Shown piece by piece: positions 22,381 to 34,160 of a stretch of 64,000 bases of DNA; positions within the stretch are counted from its first letter, which is position 1, and each line of letters begins with the position of its first letter. The stretch comes from Argentina anserina (taxonomy: Eukaryota; Streptophyta; Magnoliopsida; Rosales; Rosaceae), in the NCBI RefSeq assembly GCF_933775445.1, contig NC_065878.1, positions 13,713,395-13,777,394 on the forward strand. The letters are read 5' to 3'. The translations under genes were made by a program, and so were the position numbers. The notes below the pieces were generated by a model. It was given only the letters and a program-made list of their open reading frames with translations, made no database searches and was not told the DNA's origin.

Positions 22381-25000
22381 GGTAATCCAATGTTTGTTTT
22401 GGCTTCTAAGCTGCGGACTCTTAAACAACGGATTCAGATTTGGATTAAAGCTGAGTTTGCATATAATTCAGCGGGAAATTGCTAGCTTTGGTCCTTTTGA
22501 TGACTTGCTTTTCAGGGAGAGTGTTGCCAGTGCTCAAGTTCATGAGGCTCTTTTGCTTCAAGAGAAAATTTTATGTGATAAATCAAGGATAAAATGGCTT
22601 ACTGAAGGTCACCGAAACTTTTCTTTCTTCCATGCAATGGTTAAAGTCCGGCATCTTAAACAGTCATTATCAATTATGAGAGATGGAAACATCATTATTG
22701 ATGACCCAAAAGAGATTAGTGATCATGTGATAAATTATTTCAATGACCTCTTCACATATTCTTTTGTAAGAGACATTGGTCTAGTTTCTCAGGTAATTCC
22801 TAATCTCGTGACTACTGAGGATAATGTTATGTTAACAGTTATTTCCACATATGAGGAAATATTTCAGACTATGTGTTCCATGGATCATAATAGTTCTCCT
22901 GATCCATATGATTTTGGTGAATTTTTTTTTATGAAGTGTTGGTCAGTTGTTGGTGTAGAGGTAGTCCAAACTGTTCATAGTTTTTTCAATACTGGATACA
23001 TTCTCCCCTACTTCCATTCCAATTTAATGATCTTGATTCCTAAAGTCCCTAGAGCAAACACCGCAACGCAGTTGCGTCTTATTGCTATGTCGAATTTTAT
23101 TTTCAAGCTTATCACAAAGATTTTAACTAACTGTCTGGGAAGTATTGCTATTCGGATTATTTCACCCAACTAAAGTGCTTTTCTTAGAGGCCACACTATT
23201 GCAGACCCCATTATATTGACTTCAAAATGCATTAACCTCATGAATCGTAATTGTAAGGGGGGTAAGATTGCAATTAAGTTTGATGTGCAAAAGACATTTG
23301 ACACTCTTGATTGAAGTTTCTTACTTCGGGTTTTGAAGGCTTTTGGTTTTTCATATCTTTTTTGTGACTAGATTAAAACAATTTTGGGGTCTGCACACTT
23401 ATCAATTTTAATTAATGGTGAGATTGAAGGATTTTTTCCTTGTTCTCGTGGTGTTCGTCAAGGAGATCCTTTGTCACCTATTCTCTTTTGTCTTGCGGAA
23501 GAGGTTTTAAGTAGAGGTCTCACTAAGCTGGTTGAGGATATACTTATTGATTTACTGTCAGCTCCTCTTGGTATTACTCCACCCTCAAATGTTGTATTTG
23601 CAGATGACATTATGGCTTTTATGCGGGGTACCAAGAGATCTTTGAATAATCTAATGAAGTTTATGGAGGAATATGGCTTGAATTCAGGGTAAAGAGTCAA
23701 TAAATCTAAATCGATTGTGTTAATAGGGAAATATGATCACCGTAGACGCTCTGTTATCCGGAAAATTTTGGGTGTCAAGCAGGGATCTCTTCCATTCACA
23801 TACCTTGGGGTTCCGATTTTCCAAGGACGTCCCAAGAGGGTGTATTTTCAAGCCATTTGCAGATAGAGTGAGATGCAAGTTGTCCTCTTAGAAATGTTCT
23901 CTTTTGTCACAAGCGGGTAGGCTTCAACTTATTCAATCAGTGATTCAAGGTATTTTGGTTTTATAGTTTTCAGATTTATGAGTGGCCGGCTAGTTTACTT
24001 CATGACCTTCAATCTTGGATCAAGAATTTTTTTTTGGACTGGAGACCCTTTGAAAATAGGCATGCCTCTTGTTGTTTGACGTAACTGTTGTAAACTCAAA
24101 TAGGAAGGAGACTTGGGGTTACGTGATCTATTTGAGGCTAATCGTGCTCTTCTAATAAAGAGATGTTGGGAGATGCTCTCTTCTTCCTCTCCAGCCTCTA
24201 TTTTGCTTAGAGCTCATTTTTTGAAAGATGATTTCCAACCTATAAAGTCTTACAAGAGATCTTCAGTCTAGTTGGGTCTCAAAAAAGTTTGGCCTATGTT
24301 TTTAAATTCTTTGCATTGGAATGTTGGTGATGGTAAAAGGATATCTTTTTGGTAAGATAATTGGCTAGGTGAGCCTCTTGCTACTAGTGTTAGAATAAGT
24401 GGCTCTATTCCACTTCATGTTAAGATGAATAATGTTATTGTTGATTTTCATAGGGTTCTCCCAGCAGATTTTATTTCTTCATTCCCTTAAACAGCAAAAA
24501 CAATTGAGCGCATTGCTCTGCCTGATGCAGACACATCTGACTCTCTTTTATGGCCGTACTCCTCCTCAAGATTTCTGACAGCAAAAGAAACTTTTGTTTT
24601 CTTCTCAAATCATGGTGAGCATAAAGACTGGGATAAAGTGATCTGGAGTAAAGCAATTCAACCCCGCAAAACTCTTGTTGTTTGGAAGGCTCTTCATGGG
24701 CGTTTACAACAGATGATGTTTTACAACGACGGGGTTTTTCACTTCCATCTCATTGCTCCTTTTGTGGAAGTTATGCGGAATCAGGTACACATCTTCTTTT
24801 GCATTGTTCTGAAATTATGGCTTTATGGAAATGAGTTTGCCTTCTATTTTCTCATTCATTCTCTCATTGGGGTACCCTTGATGAAGTGTTTATGGTGTTG
24901 GTGTTTCAGCGTTCCCAAAACCTAAACGTCGACTTTGGTTTCTAGTCTTCTGTAATCTAATTTGGTTTATTTGGATCACTGTGAATCTGGTGCGTTTCGA
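22381..25000 (+). pseudogene. LINE reverse transcriptase and RT-associated region (broken)
   Basis: Seen: KSRIKWLTEGHRNFSFFHAM, then a degraded PDG region, LIPKVPRAN and RLIAMSNFIFKLITKIL. A stop at 23173 precedes SRGVRQGDPLSPILFCL and the catalytic FADD box (near 23598-23611). The region after 23692 contains a YLGVPIF-type match and, near 24650-24830, the WKALHGRL block, all in shifting frames. Confidence 0.82.
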
Positions 25001-25379
25001 AGGTAAGATTTTTAATATGTTGGAAGCCCAACGTTATCTTTTGGAATTGTTCAGATAGTCTGCTCTGCATTCTTTTCATCCTTACAAGAAGCATCACGAT
25101 ATGTCTATTTTCTCTATTCTTGGTATCTCACCATTGTCTGCCAATGCTACCAGCTTCATCCCGTCATTTAATTAAGGGTTTCTTGGCTGAGTGTTTGCTA
25201 TTTGCTAGGGTTTTTTTGTATATATGGTCTTGCATGGGTGGGTGTACACATGCCAGATTGAGCTTTTGTTTATCCTCTTTGTTAGAGTTTATTAGACATA
25301 GGTAGTCAGGTTATTTTGTCCCCCTCTTTTGTTAGTTTGATTTCAATAAATTAGAGATAGTTTGCCCTATTAAAAAAAA

Positions 25380-27254
25380 TTCGCTAGTCTCCATATGTGC
25401 CAAGTGTGATGCTAGTTAAGAACATTGTCCACCTAACATCGTAATCACTCGCTTTCTCCGCAACCACAATCCTTGATTAATTTTGTGTTTTCTCTCTATT
25501 ACGATTAGATATCAGATATGGATTTGGTTTATTCTTTTTCCTTAATCACTACGTAAAGATTTCAAGGATTCCACAATGCACCGATCGTCGATATTACACC
25601 AAGGATTCCAATAAACTGCATTACAGATGATGAAAATTAAGATGAAAAGTCGATCTTAGAGATTAGCAATTTAAAATGTTAAAACTCAAACTCATTATAG
25701 GTTATTTATAAGACAAGAATTAGATTTATGTGTACAAACCGAACAAATTGAAGAGGAACGCGTACCGGCGTACGTATAGTCCAGATTCACCAAACTCACC
25801 ATCGACTACGGGAGCCTGTCTGTTGCTTAGACTGCAAACTGTGTCATCGAAGGCAGAGGAAGAAGAACGTACACGGTACACCCCCAAGGGCAAAGAGAGA
25901 CTCAGAGAGGGAAAGTCCACTTAAGGCTGTGATTTCTCCTTGGGATCGAGTTGGGACGTTGTTGATTTGCCACCATATCACAATGAAAATCTTGAATGAT
26001 TGACTTCTGGTAGATGTACTATATCTTTCAAATGTCAAGTACGTAGATCCATGCAGGACTCTGTTAAACACATGCACAGACTACGAAATTAAAGGAAAAA
26101 AAAAAGAGTTCTGGTGTGTGCATATGATTAACTACCCGTCGCTATGCTTGCGTACATAATGTCAGATGAGTCCATACGTGATGTTTATGTGTTATCTACC
26201 TCTACCAATTGTCCCAGCCGCCACAATAGTGTTCCTGAGATATCCACCAACTCCGATCCGATCCCAAAGGCAAAGAGAGTCGGAGAAGAAACTCCACTTA
26301 GAGCTCTCTAACCATAAAGTAAAATTGGTAAGGTATAAGTGATATATGGCTTATCACTTTAGCATATTCCTTAACATTTTTTTTTGCATTTTGTTTTTAA
26401 GCTCACACCATAAGGTATACATGGTAAGATATACATAGGGTTTTTGAATGACAACGGCTATTATTTGAATCCTGATTGAAAAAACGGCTATTATTTTTTT
26501 TGTCAACATCTATAATGGCTAGTTAACGGATATTTTTGAAAATTCTATATAAACACATATTCATCACATCAAGAGGCGATGATGATCTTCAGGAGTACTA
26601 AATTCGGTGATTAGTGACTTCTTTTAATATTTATGTATTATTTAGTTATTTTAGTTTTATATATCAGTGTGTATGATACTTTTTCCGAGCTCGGAGGTCA
26701 TCTCCGAGAAGGTTTTGAAAAAGTCGTTAATTATCGTTTATAAATCATAAGTAATTATTATACATTAAAATAATTTAACTCGATCATATTCAATATTGAG
26801 CTCATATGAAAGAGCTCACTGCAAGGTTCGTGATTGTACAATAGTTATTTTTAAAAAATAACTATTAACATGGTATTTATGGAGAAAATTAATATGTAAC
26901 TAAAATTAAAATGGATATAATTAGAATATTAGAAAAAGTATGAGGATAGATTGGGAAGAAAATGAAAAAATATATAACCAATTTATCTTACGAAATGGAA
27001 TGCTATAGATAGCATTCCACTGTTCACACAAGGCAAAATTTTTGTAAGGGAAATGTAGGATACCTTATGGTGGGAGTTGGTGGTAATGTATATTGATGAT
27101 TTTAACTTATAGTGGGAGATAGTCTTAGGACTGATCGAGATTGTTCCTTGGGATCTGAGATACATTATGATCGATGCATTATGTTTATAAATTTGTACAT
27201 TAATTTATGCATGGCTTATATATAAAATGCCCTAGCTAGCTGTTCGCCCATTAC
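25380..27254. other. AT-rich spacer with a possible foldback element
   Basis: No gene seen. The word ccataaggtat at 26408-26418 is inverted as ataccttatgg at 27060-27070, with related flanking bases, so a decayed foldback element of about 660 bp may lie here. Its outer ends could not be fixed. Confidence 0.35.
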
Positions 27255-27262
27255 TATAAATA
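27255..27262 (+). promoter_or_regulatory. TATA box of the sulfotransferase gene
   Basis: tataaata, 82 bp before the start codon at 27344. Confidence 0.65.
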
Positions 27263-27343
27263 TGGGTGTCTCTGTGAGGTACTTTTCAGGCTAGGTCTTA
27301 AGTTCTAGTTATTACTTGCCACTTCCAGATCAGTTTATTAGCA

Positions 27344-28360
27344 ATGCCAGAAATTCAGTCGGCTGACCATGAAACAAAAACCCTTAGTAATGAGTTTCAG
27401 GAACTCATTCTTTCTCTCCCCAAAGAAAAAGGCTGGGTAGCCCTTCCCCAATATCTATACCAAGGCTTCTGGTGCCCAACAGCGGAAGTACTCCAAGCCC
27501 TAATCGCTTTTCAAAAGCACTTCCAAGCTAAGGACTCCGACATAGTTGTGGCCAGTTTACCCAAATGCGGCACCACATGGTTGAAAGCCTTAGCTTTTGC
27601 TGTTGTTAATCGACACCGTTTCCAAATGAAGACCCATCCCTTGCTCACTTCCAACTCCCATAAGCTTGTTCCATTCTTTGCAATGGATCTCTATATGAAC
27701 AACCAAACTCCTGATTTCTCATCCAAGTTTCTTGAGCCAAGACTCTTTGGAACCCATATTCCTTTTCCTTCTCTGGGTAAAGTGACAGAGTCCAACTGTA
27801 AGATCATCTATGTCTGCAGAAATCCATTTGACTCATTCGTTTCTACTTGGCATTTCATCAACAAAGCCAGGCCACAGTCTTTAGGTCCATTATCCATTGA
27901 TGAGGCCTTTGATATGTATTGCCAAGGCAACGATGGGTGGGGTCCATTCTGGGATCACATTTTGGGTTACTGGAAAGAGAGCTTGAGGAGACCTAACAAT
28001 GTGTTGTTCTTGAAGTACGAGGAAATGAGGAAAGATGTTGTATCTCACTTGAAAACAGTGGCCAAATTTTTAGACTGCCCTTTTACTGAGGAGGAGGAGA
28101 TAAATGGTGTGGTGGAAGACATCGTGAAGCTCTGTTCTTTTGAGACCATGAAGAACTTGGAGATCAACAACACTGGAATGTTGGTCATGGACATGGAGAA
28201 TAAGAGCCTGTTCCGAAAAGCTGAGGTGGGAGATTGGGTTAACTATTTCACCCCTGTGATGGAGGATAGAATGTCCAAGGTCATAGAAGAAAAGTTCGGT
28301 GGCTCTGGCTTGACTGCCGAATGGATTCCCGAGCGAGCAGATCCTGTTAAGCAGAACTAG
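27344..28360 (+). CDS. Cytosolic sulfotransferase (flavonol/hydroxyjasmonate SOT type)
   Basis: PAPS-dependent transfer of sulfate to a small hydroxylated acceptor in the cytosol. Intronless, 338 aa, typical family length. Seen: the Glu-rich N-terminus and the FQGFW-like plant motif near 38-43, the 5'-phosphosulfate loop LPKCGTTW (residues 72-79), catalytic His138 in FGTHIPF, the 3'-phosphate loop YVCRNPFDSFVS with Arg159 and Ser167, and the C-terminal region FRKAEVGDWVNYFT (290-303). Odd: that last motif is usually RKG--GDWKN-FT. Here Gly is Ala and Lys is Val, which may weaken PAPS binding. The P-loop Ser is also Cys. Acceptor cannot be read from sequence; plant relatives use flavonols, 12-hydroxyjasmonate, brassinosteroids or glucosinolate precursors. 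Broken relatives lie at 1-465 and 35134-36183. Confidence 0.93.
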   Translation: MPEIQSADHETKTLSNEFQELILSLPKEKGWVALPQYLYQGFWCPTAEVLQALIAFQKHFQAKDSDIVVASLPKCGTTWLKALAFAVVNRHRFQMKTHPLLTSNSHKLVPFFAMDLYMNNQTPDFSSKFLEPRLFGTHIPFPSLGKVTESNCKIIYVCRNPFDSFVSTWHFINKARPQSLGPLSIDEAFDMYCQGNDGWGPFWDHILGYWKESLRRPNNVLFLKYEEMRKDVVSHLKTVAKFLDCPFTEEEEINGVVEDIVKLCSFETMKNLEINNTGMLVMDMENKSLFRKAEVGDWVNYFTPVMEDRMSKVIEEKFGGSGLTAEWIPERADPVKQN

Positions 28361-29650
28361 TTTTTGCTACCGTTGATGAAAGCTCTGGTTGATTTCACCA
28401 ATGATGAACTGATGATGGTATGTGCGTGTCTGCTAGTGTTTATTTTCAGTTAATAAATGAGGGTTTCCTTTTTATAATCTTGTTGTTATAAGTGCAAGGT
28501 TACCTTCCCGTAATATTACATTTTCATTCCAAATTGTACGTTTATAATGCCACTGTAATCTAATATTTCCTATCTAATTTCAATTAAATAAGGATCAATG
28601 CATGTGTTTAAATTCTTCTAAAAATATCGAAATCCCAACTTAATTAGGATTAATATGGGGTGAACGTATGTGTGATTTTGGATATGAAAAATGTATTCTC
28701 AAAAGTTGGTCCGCCACACATAACAGTTGATTTGAGAGTCTTCATGCTAGTAATGAACAGATCGACAAGGATCTTTATTTTTTCTTAGGGTTTGTGGTTT
28801 AGGTTGGGAGGTTCAGGTCTGACAAGTGTGAAGTCTATCTGTAGTGTTGCCCTAGGCTAATCGAGCTCTCTGGTTAATTCATTTATTCTCGACGATGGCC
28901 TTTGCTTTTGTACTGTTTACTCCATATGCCATTGTAGTGGAAAATCTTATTCGAGTTTGATTTAGATATTTCATTTATGCATGAACACCAAGCTAAAAAG
29001 TTAAGTATCTCAAACTCAGACTTTATATAACAAACAATATGAAACCTTTTGAATAATCAACCGGTTCGTATCTTAACCAGAGAAATGAAACGGAAAGCAG
29101 AAGGCATAGAGTATTGCATGTACATGCATGTTAACTAATTATCGCGCAATATGTACCAATTAATTGATGTTTATATATATGTTATCTACCTCGTGGCTTC
29201 AACAATGCCCCAGGAGACAATAATTAATGATTCTAACGTATGTGAACTCGTGAAGTTACATTAGTCATAGCTTCTTCATTTGACCTGTAATTCATCCCAT
29301 TTTTAAACTTTTATAGATGGATTTTTTATTAACTGAGGGCTAATAGAGTGAATCGAATAATATCATGTTGGAGATGAAAATGTCTGCTCAAAAGTTGATC
29401 ATTTACATACACATATGCAAGATGCAACGTAGTTAATGTTGTGTATATATAACGTAACATAGAGATTGACGTATGTATGTATATATTCTTCTCCATATAT
29501 ACTGATAGCAAAACCCCGATACTTTGCCATGGACATGAAACCTATTAAGCATGTAAACTGTAAGAGGGTGTTTTTGCGGTGCGACTAGACCCAAAATCGA
29601 TCAAGGAAAGGATCCAAGAACGATTTTGTTGTGATTGATCTGACTTGATA
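28361..29650. other. Sulfotransferase 3' flank and AT-rich spacer
   Basis: The first 200 bp resemble the 3' flank of the pseudogene at 36184 on. No other gene or repeat was recognised. Confidence 0.4.
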
Positions 29651-29750
29651 GTAACAACAACAATTCACTTGTAACAACAACGATTCACTTATAACAGCAG
29701 AGATTCACTTATAACGGCAGAGATTTACTTATAACGGCAAAGATTTGCTC
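29651..29750. repeat. 20-bp minisatellite, five copies
   Basis: Five consecutive units of exactly 20 bp, from gtaacaacaacaattcactt to ataacggcaaagatttgctc. Further degenerate tracts follow. Confidence 0.9.
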
Positions 29751-30711
29751 GACCTTGCCGTGATGAACTTGACTGTAACAGCAACAAATCGAGCTCACAA
29801 TGATGAAACTTACAAAAGGCGTGGTAAGGGAGCTGAATGCTTATGAGTTAAGTAGAAATGAGATTGCATGATTTGGGGGAGGATTAAGGCAAGATGGATG
29901 ATGGTTTGAAAATGAGAGATGTGGCCTGCTCTCTTGCTTGAAGTTACTAGTTTTTTCTGGGTTGAGATCCGAGGGAATGAATTGGAATCAAATCCCCCCT
30001 CTGCAACAATAGTTACCACCCTCTTTATAGTGGAGTTGGGAGAGGGAGGAGAGCCTCAAGGACAGTTGGTTTCTGGGATTCTCCTTCATCTCATCAGAGG
30101 GAGAGACTGGTATAGGGGTGGCGGTGACACAACGGTAGGCCGGTGTTGCTCAGACCTTGATTTTCTGGGTTCTTTAAATCACGCTCTAAGAGGTGAGAGG
30201 GTTGGAAATTGGAGAGATCTTTGCGCGTGATTGCTTCTTCTAGATTCTCTGGTGCTACCGGAGTTAGTCAAGCACCAGTCCCAGCTGCAAAAGAAATGAA
30301 CGTGTTTTCCACAATGGGGAAGAAGTGGCTGATTGGATATGAGTCATGGGTCATGAGTCATGGGCCATGTGATGGTTTTTGGGTTAGAAATGAGTTTGGG
30401 CCTCGTTGGGTTTAAAACCACATAATGCATAAATTTTGGTTCCCAAGTCCAAAATTTGTTTACGTGCTCTATTTCGACGATGAGCCTCACAAGCTTCGTT
30501 ACCTTCTAAACCACGACCCTCGGGATAGTTTGGGTCTACGAAAATTACATGACATGTTTTAATTTATGCTTGGCGTGATTTGAGAACCGTTGAATCTGTT
30601 GTTCGTATGTCGGGCCTCGGGGAAAAAGTGGCATCAACATAAATAAATCAACCTAATTGGAAGTATGTCGCTAGCTCACTGCTGGGTTTTGGTCTCACCT
30701 GAACTCAATTA
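29751..30711. other. Unassigned, possibly solo-LTR-like
   Basis: No gene recognised. The stretch from about 29565 (tgtaagagggtg) to about 30645 has the look of an LTR with internal tandem repeats, but no flanking duplication or partner was found. Confidence 0.25.
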
Positions 30712-31561
30712 TATACTACTACACATGTATACATCAATGACAGTTTTTTAAAAAACGCCATTAATTTTTTTAATTCAATTATATGTTATATGGAGACGGT
30801 TCACAACGTTAATGACGTTTAAAAAACGCCATAAAATTTTATGGTGTTTATGGAAAAGTCGTTACATGTTTACTTGATGGCGATTTCAAACGCCATGAAA
30901 TATTCCACATCCATGGCGTTTCCTCTGGCACCGAAGGACATAAAATTGATATAGGCGGTGGGGGTCTTATTTCATTTTAGCCTCAAATAATTGGGATAGA
31001 AAACCCTCCTCTCTCACCAACACTTGGTTGCAGTTAGTGGATAAGAGCTAGTGCAGCTTAAGCAAGGTCTCGGATTTGAGGCATTGTGGTTGCAGCAGTG
31101 CGTGTTGGGAGAACTATCCCCTCCATTCGTAGGTCTTTAAGGCTTGCGGGTTAATCCCCATCAGTTATTAAAGAGGGCTGGATGGGGAATTCCTTCCAGG
31201 CAACTGAAAAAAGAAGAAGACCCTCCTCTCTCATTTTCCTTACAATTGAAAACTCTCCTCGCTCTGGCTCCGAACCCATCATCCTCTCCATAAATAAAAT
31301 CAAACCCAAACCCTTAGGTCAACATCCTTCCAAACCCCAAAATCGAACCTCTTCATTCGCAACACATCTTCTCTTCTGGGTTTTGGACTTTGAGGGCTTC
31401 AAGTTCTCTGGGTTTGGACTTTCTAGGGTTGATCCTTTTCAAATATGGGTTTGACTGCAATTCGAAAGCATTGGGTTTTCACTTGGTTTCTCAGATTGTG
31501 GGGTTTGATTTTTGATTCATTACTCACTTGCTTTTTTTATCTTTAATTTCTCAAATTCTAG

Positions 31562-31623
31562 GTTCGGCTGGCAGTTCGAGCTTCAATCAGCTTCTTGGAA
31601 TCAAGGGAGCTTCCCAAGGGACT
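31562..31623 (+). pseudogene. Captured chlorophyll synthase (CHLG) exon
   Basis: The frame reads SAGSSSFNQLLGIKGASQ and then GT, bordered by AG at 31560-31561 and GTAAGT at 31624. Known: plant chlorophyll synthase, the enzyme that esterifies chlorophyllide with phytyl or geranylgeranyl diphosphate, has the motif GGSS-NQLLGIKGASQET just before its membrane prenyltransferase domain. The final Glu codon is changed to Gly. No further CHLG exon was found in the window, so only this exon, with its splice sites and perhaps some intron, has been copied into the element. Confidence 0.6.
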
Positions 31624-31784
31624 GTAAGTCATCAATGCTGGCTGGTTATGTAACTTTTAAATGAAAGTTAGATGTCTGTATGAAAGTCAAATCTGAACAT
31701 GAAGTAGGCAATTAGGTATATATACGCAATAGAAACTGTTGCCTCTGGTATGAGGATTTGTTAGAATGCTTCTTGCAATGAATA

Positions 31785-32117
31785 TCAAGTTGGTATGATT
31801 GTATTGAGACTGATTTTTGCTATGCAGAATAAAATGGAAGATTCATCTTCGGCTGACCAAACATGTTGGTTCAAAAAATATTCCCATTTCCCACCTGCAT
31901 GATAAACCTTTTTAAGTCTTTGCAAGAACTCAGGAATTTCATGCAGTAATATTGCCATATATATATAACTGCCGCGTAAGTTGTTAATCCTTGATAACCA
32001 TTCACCCACATTGAAGAAATTGTTCTTTATTTGGGCTTCAACTTCATCGTAAAGACTATACCTGCCATAGTTACTTTCTTTGTGATCATTCTTTGGATAG
32101 AATTGTTCTTCTGCCAC
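31785..32117 (-). CDS. Unrecognised ORF inside the CACTA-like element
   Basis: Open for 110 codons, rich in charged and aromatic residues (for example VEAQIKNNFFNVGEWLSRIN and LKKVYHAGGKWEYFLNQH), which looks more like real coding sequence than chance. I do not recognise the family. It may be a second captured gene fragment or part of an old element protein. It is antisense to the chlorophyll synthase exon. Confidence 0.3.
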   Translation of the reverse strand: MAEEQFYPKNDHKESNYGRYSLYDEVEAQIKNNFFNVGEWLSRINNLRGSYIYMAILLHEIPEFLQRLKKVYHAGGKWEYFLNQHVWSAEDESSILFCIAKISLNTIIPT

Positions 32118-34077
32118 CCAGCATCATGGTCTGGGTAGAATTTTTGGATCGTAGGTTGTGGAACTTTAATTTTGTTTCTTTATTAGTCCTGCTACATCTG
32201 GTTGTAATCTGTACCAACCACTGACAGGTAGAATTCTTTTATTTTTTTTCTATTAGATATAATCTTAAACATGATCTAGTGTTGTTTCATCAAATAGGTG
32301 GCTCTCCATTGGTGGGATTCTTGTATTTAATTTATTTATTTACTTAGTAAAAAATTGATATAACTCATTCCAACTAGTTTCTATGTTCTTTTCTTATATG
32401 GAACCATCTTTCTATGAGGAAATAAAAACTTCATTAAACTCTGTATATTGTATGATGCTACTGATAATTAAGTTGATCATTTTGGGTAAATCTATTTGTA
32501 GGTTCTAAAGGCACAATCTGCTGGAAAAGCAAAAGGCTGCTCTCATGTTTAGTACCTTGACTGTGTCTACAAAAAAATTCTAGATGAGGTTTCATCACGC
32601 AACATATTTGTTGTGAAGGTAATGTGATTACATTTGTGTGTCTGATAATTATTGTCATCGTTGGGGTGGGGTGGGGTGAGATGGAAATTTTGATAATAAC
32701 TATTTGTCAACAAACTTATATGATCGCATTCTCAATTATCACAATTTGCAGCATATTTTAACGTGACTGAAGATGTAGATGAAGAGACGGACCATAATTT
32801 GAGCAAGGCAAGGAGGCGAAAGAGAAGATGATGTAACCTATAATGATTAACTGAAGGTACAAATTACATCTAATCATCTCTTTTTTTTGTGGTGCTTCTG
32901 AATTCCTGTAGACTTGTAGTGAAGGCATCACACAATTTCTTTCTTCTTTTGCTAGAAACTCCAACAATTTTGCTTACCACTCTTAACCATGATGTACTGT
33001 CGGCATCTATTATCAATTAGAGTCAAATTGTAATGCTACATGGTCTAGATGATGGTTTAAGGTGATTATCCAAATTGCTCTTGAACTGTAATCTGGTTTC
33101 AAATGCTCAGTAAAATCGAATAATGAACACTGAAGTTTGGCTCACAGAGTGCCTTGTGCTATTTGTGCAGATGCTTGAAGTTTGCTTCTCCTATGTGTTG
33201 TGTCATAACCCATAACTCTCAACACTATGGGATTGATAAAGATGATTATTTACTCCACATTTGTATTTTTCTGTATTTATTGCATACTTTGTGTTTATTG
33301 CATCTTTTAATACTACTTTTGTATTTAGGCAGGCTAAAATTTGTTGAAATTAATGTTTTGTTGAAAGAACGAAGTTCTAGAACATAAGGTTATTTTGTGA
33401 AGGTAACTGCTGCCCTTCTGCTTGTTACTTCTATCCTACTATGCAACTAGGGTTAAAATGTCAATGGCATCTGAATTTTGTGGCATATGTATTGTTCATA
33501 CAACCATATATAAAAGTACAATGATAGGCCTATAATATGAAATTAAGTTGTTTATTATTTGATGTTTCCCTGTTTGGTATATAGGAGGGTGCTAATCTCC
33601 ACCAAGTTTCAAGGCAACCGCTGCTCAACTCCACAAGTTTTATTAGTTTGGTTTAGACAACATGAATTTGTAAAAAGAGCAATATACATTACACTGAAAG
33701 TATGTAGATTGATTCTTTGATGTACACGAAAAGTAGTCTTATAATTTTTTTTTAAACTGAAAAAAAAATACATGGCGTTTTTCAATGAAAGAAATTCCAT
33801 GACGTTTAACAAACGTCATTAATTTTATAGTGTTTCCGAAACGCCACGGAAAATCTTCAAACGCCATGGACGTGTTTGGGAAAAGACGGCGCCGGTTTTG
33901 ATGGCGTTAAAGGGTGACGCTAAAAAAAGGCCATGCGTTTTTCAAACGCCATTGATGTGTTGTGTGTACTAGTTATCAATCAGTGGATTTTCCAGGCCTG
34001 TAATCTACATGGATCTTTATTTTTTTTTTCTTACTGTTAGAACTTTTCTCTACCGCATATATAACCTCTTTTTTTTT

Positions 34078-34160
34078 CTTTTTCTTACACCACCGTTTTC
34101 GCAGTAGCAAACGCCGGCCACGGCCTCAGGCCTCAGCGCACTAGCAGCAATAGTTAACTG
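34078..34160 (-). pseudogene. ACOT13-like thioesterase exon 2 fragment
   Basis: The minus strand matches, at nucleotide level, the middle exon of the thioesterase genes at 36560 and 41878: the part coding AAVAEAVAFTTARTVV is recognisable as gaggccgtggccggcg and ctactgcgaaaacggtggtg, with an insertion that breaks the frame. Only this part of one exon, and possibly some intron to about 34220, survives. It marks a third copy of the family, next to a sulfotransferase copy as with the gene at 36560. Confidence 0.6.

Larger units (their letters stand above)
21190..25379 (+). mobile_element. LINE (L1-type), decayed, plus strand
   Basis: Seen in order: the end of an ORF1-like protein (21209-21600), endonuclease starting WNARGMGN near 21591, reverse transcriptase (about 22600-23900), RT-associated region with LVVWKALHGRL (near 24670), a long 3' UTR and an A-run at 25372-25379. 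The left flank aattagctagcc (near 21178) and the right flank attcgctagtc (25379 on) may be a TSD with mismatches. Frameshifts and stops throughout make it inactive. No RNase H domain follows the RT-associated region, unlike the LINE at 829-5049, so the two are from different lineages. Confidence 0.85.
30715..33973. mobile_element. CACTA-like DNA transposon carrying host-gene sequence
   Basis: Seen: the left end actactacaca followed by catcaatgacag, and the right end, on the minus strand, actagtacacaca followed by catcaatggcg. Both are followed by many subterminal copies of aaacgccat in both orientations (30740-30940 and 33770-33950). A 3-bp direct repeat, tat, flanks it at 30712-30714 and 33974-33976. 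Known: short TIRs, dense subterminal repeats and 3-bp TSDs mark CACTA (En/Spm) elements, although the ends lack a perfect CACTA. No transposase was seen, so it is non-autonomous. The interior contains a chlorophyll-synthase-like exon and other exon-like pieces. Confidence 0.6.

Noticed and set aside
29565..30645. Solo LTR
   Set aside because: No clear TG...CA borders with a TSD, no PBS or purine tract, and no partner in the window; left as unassigned.
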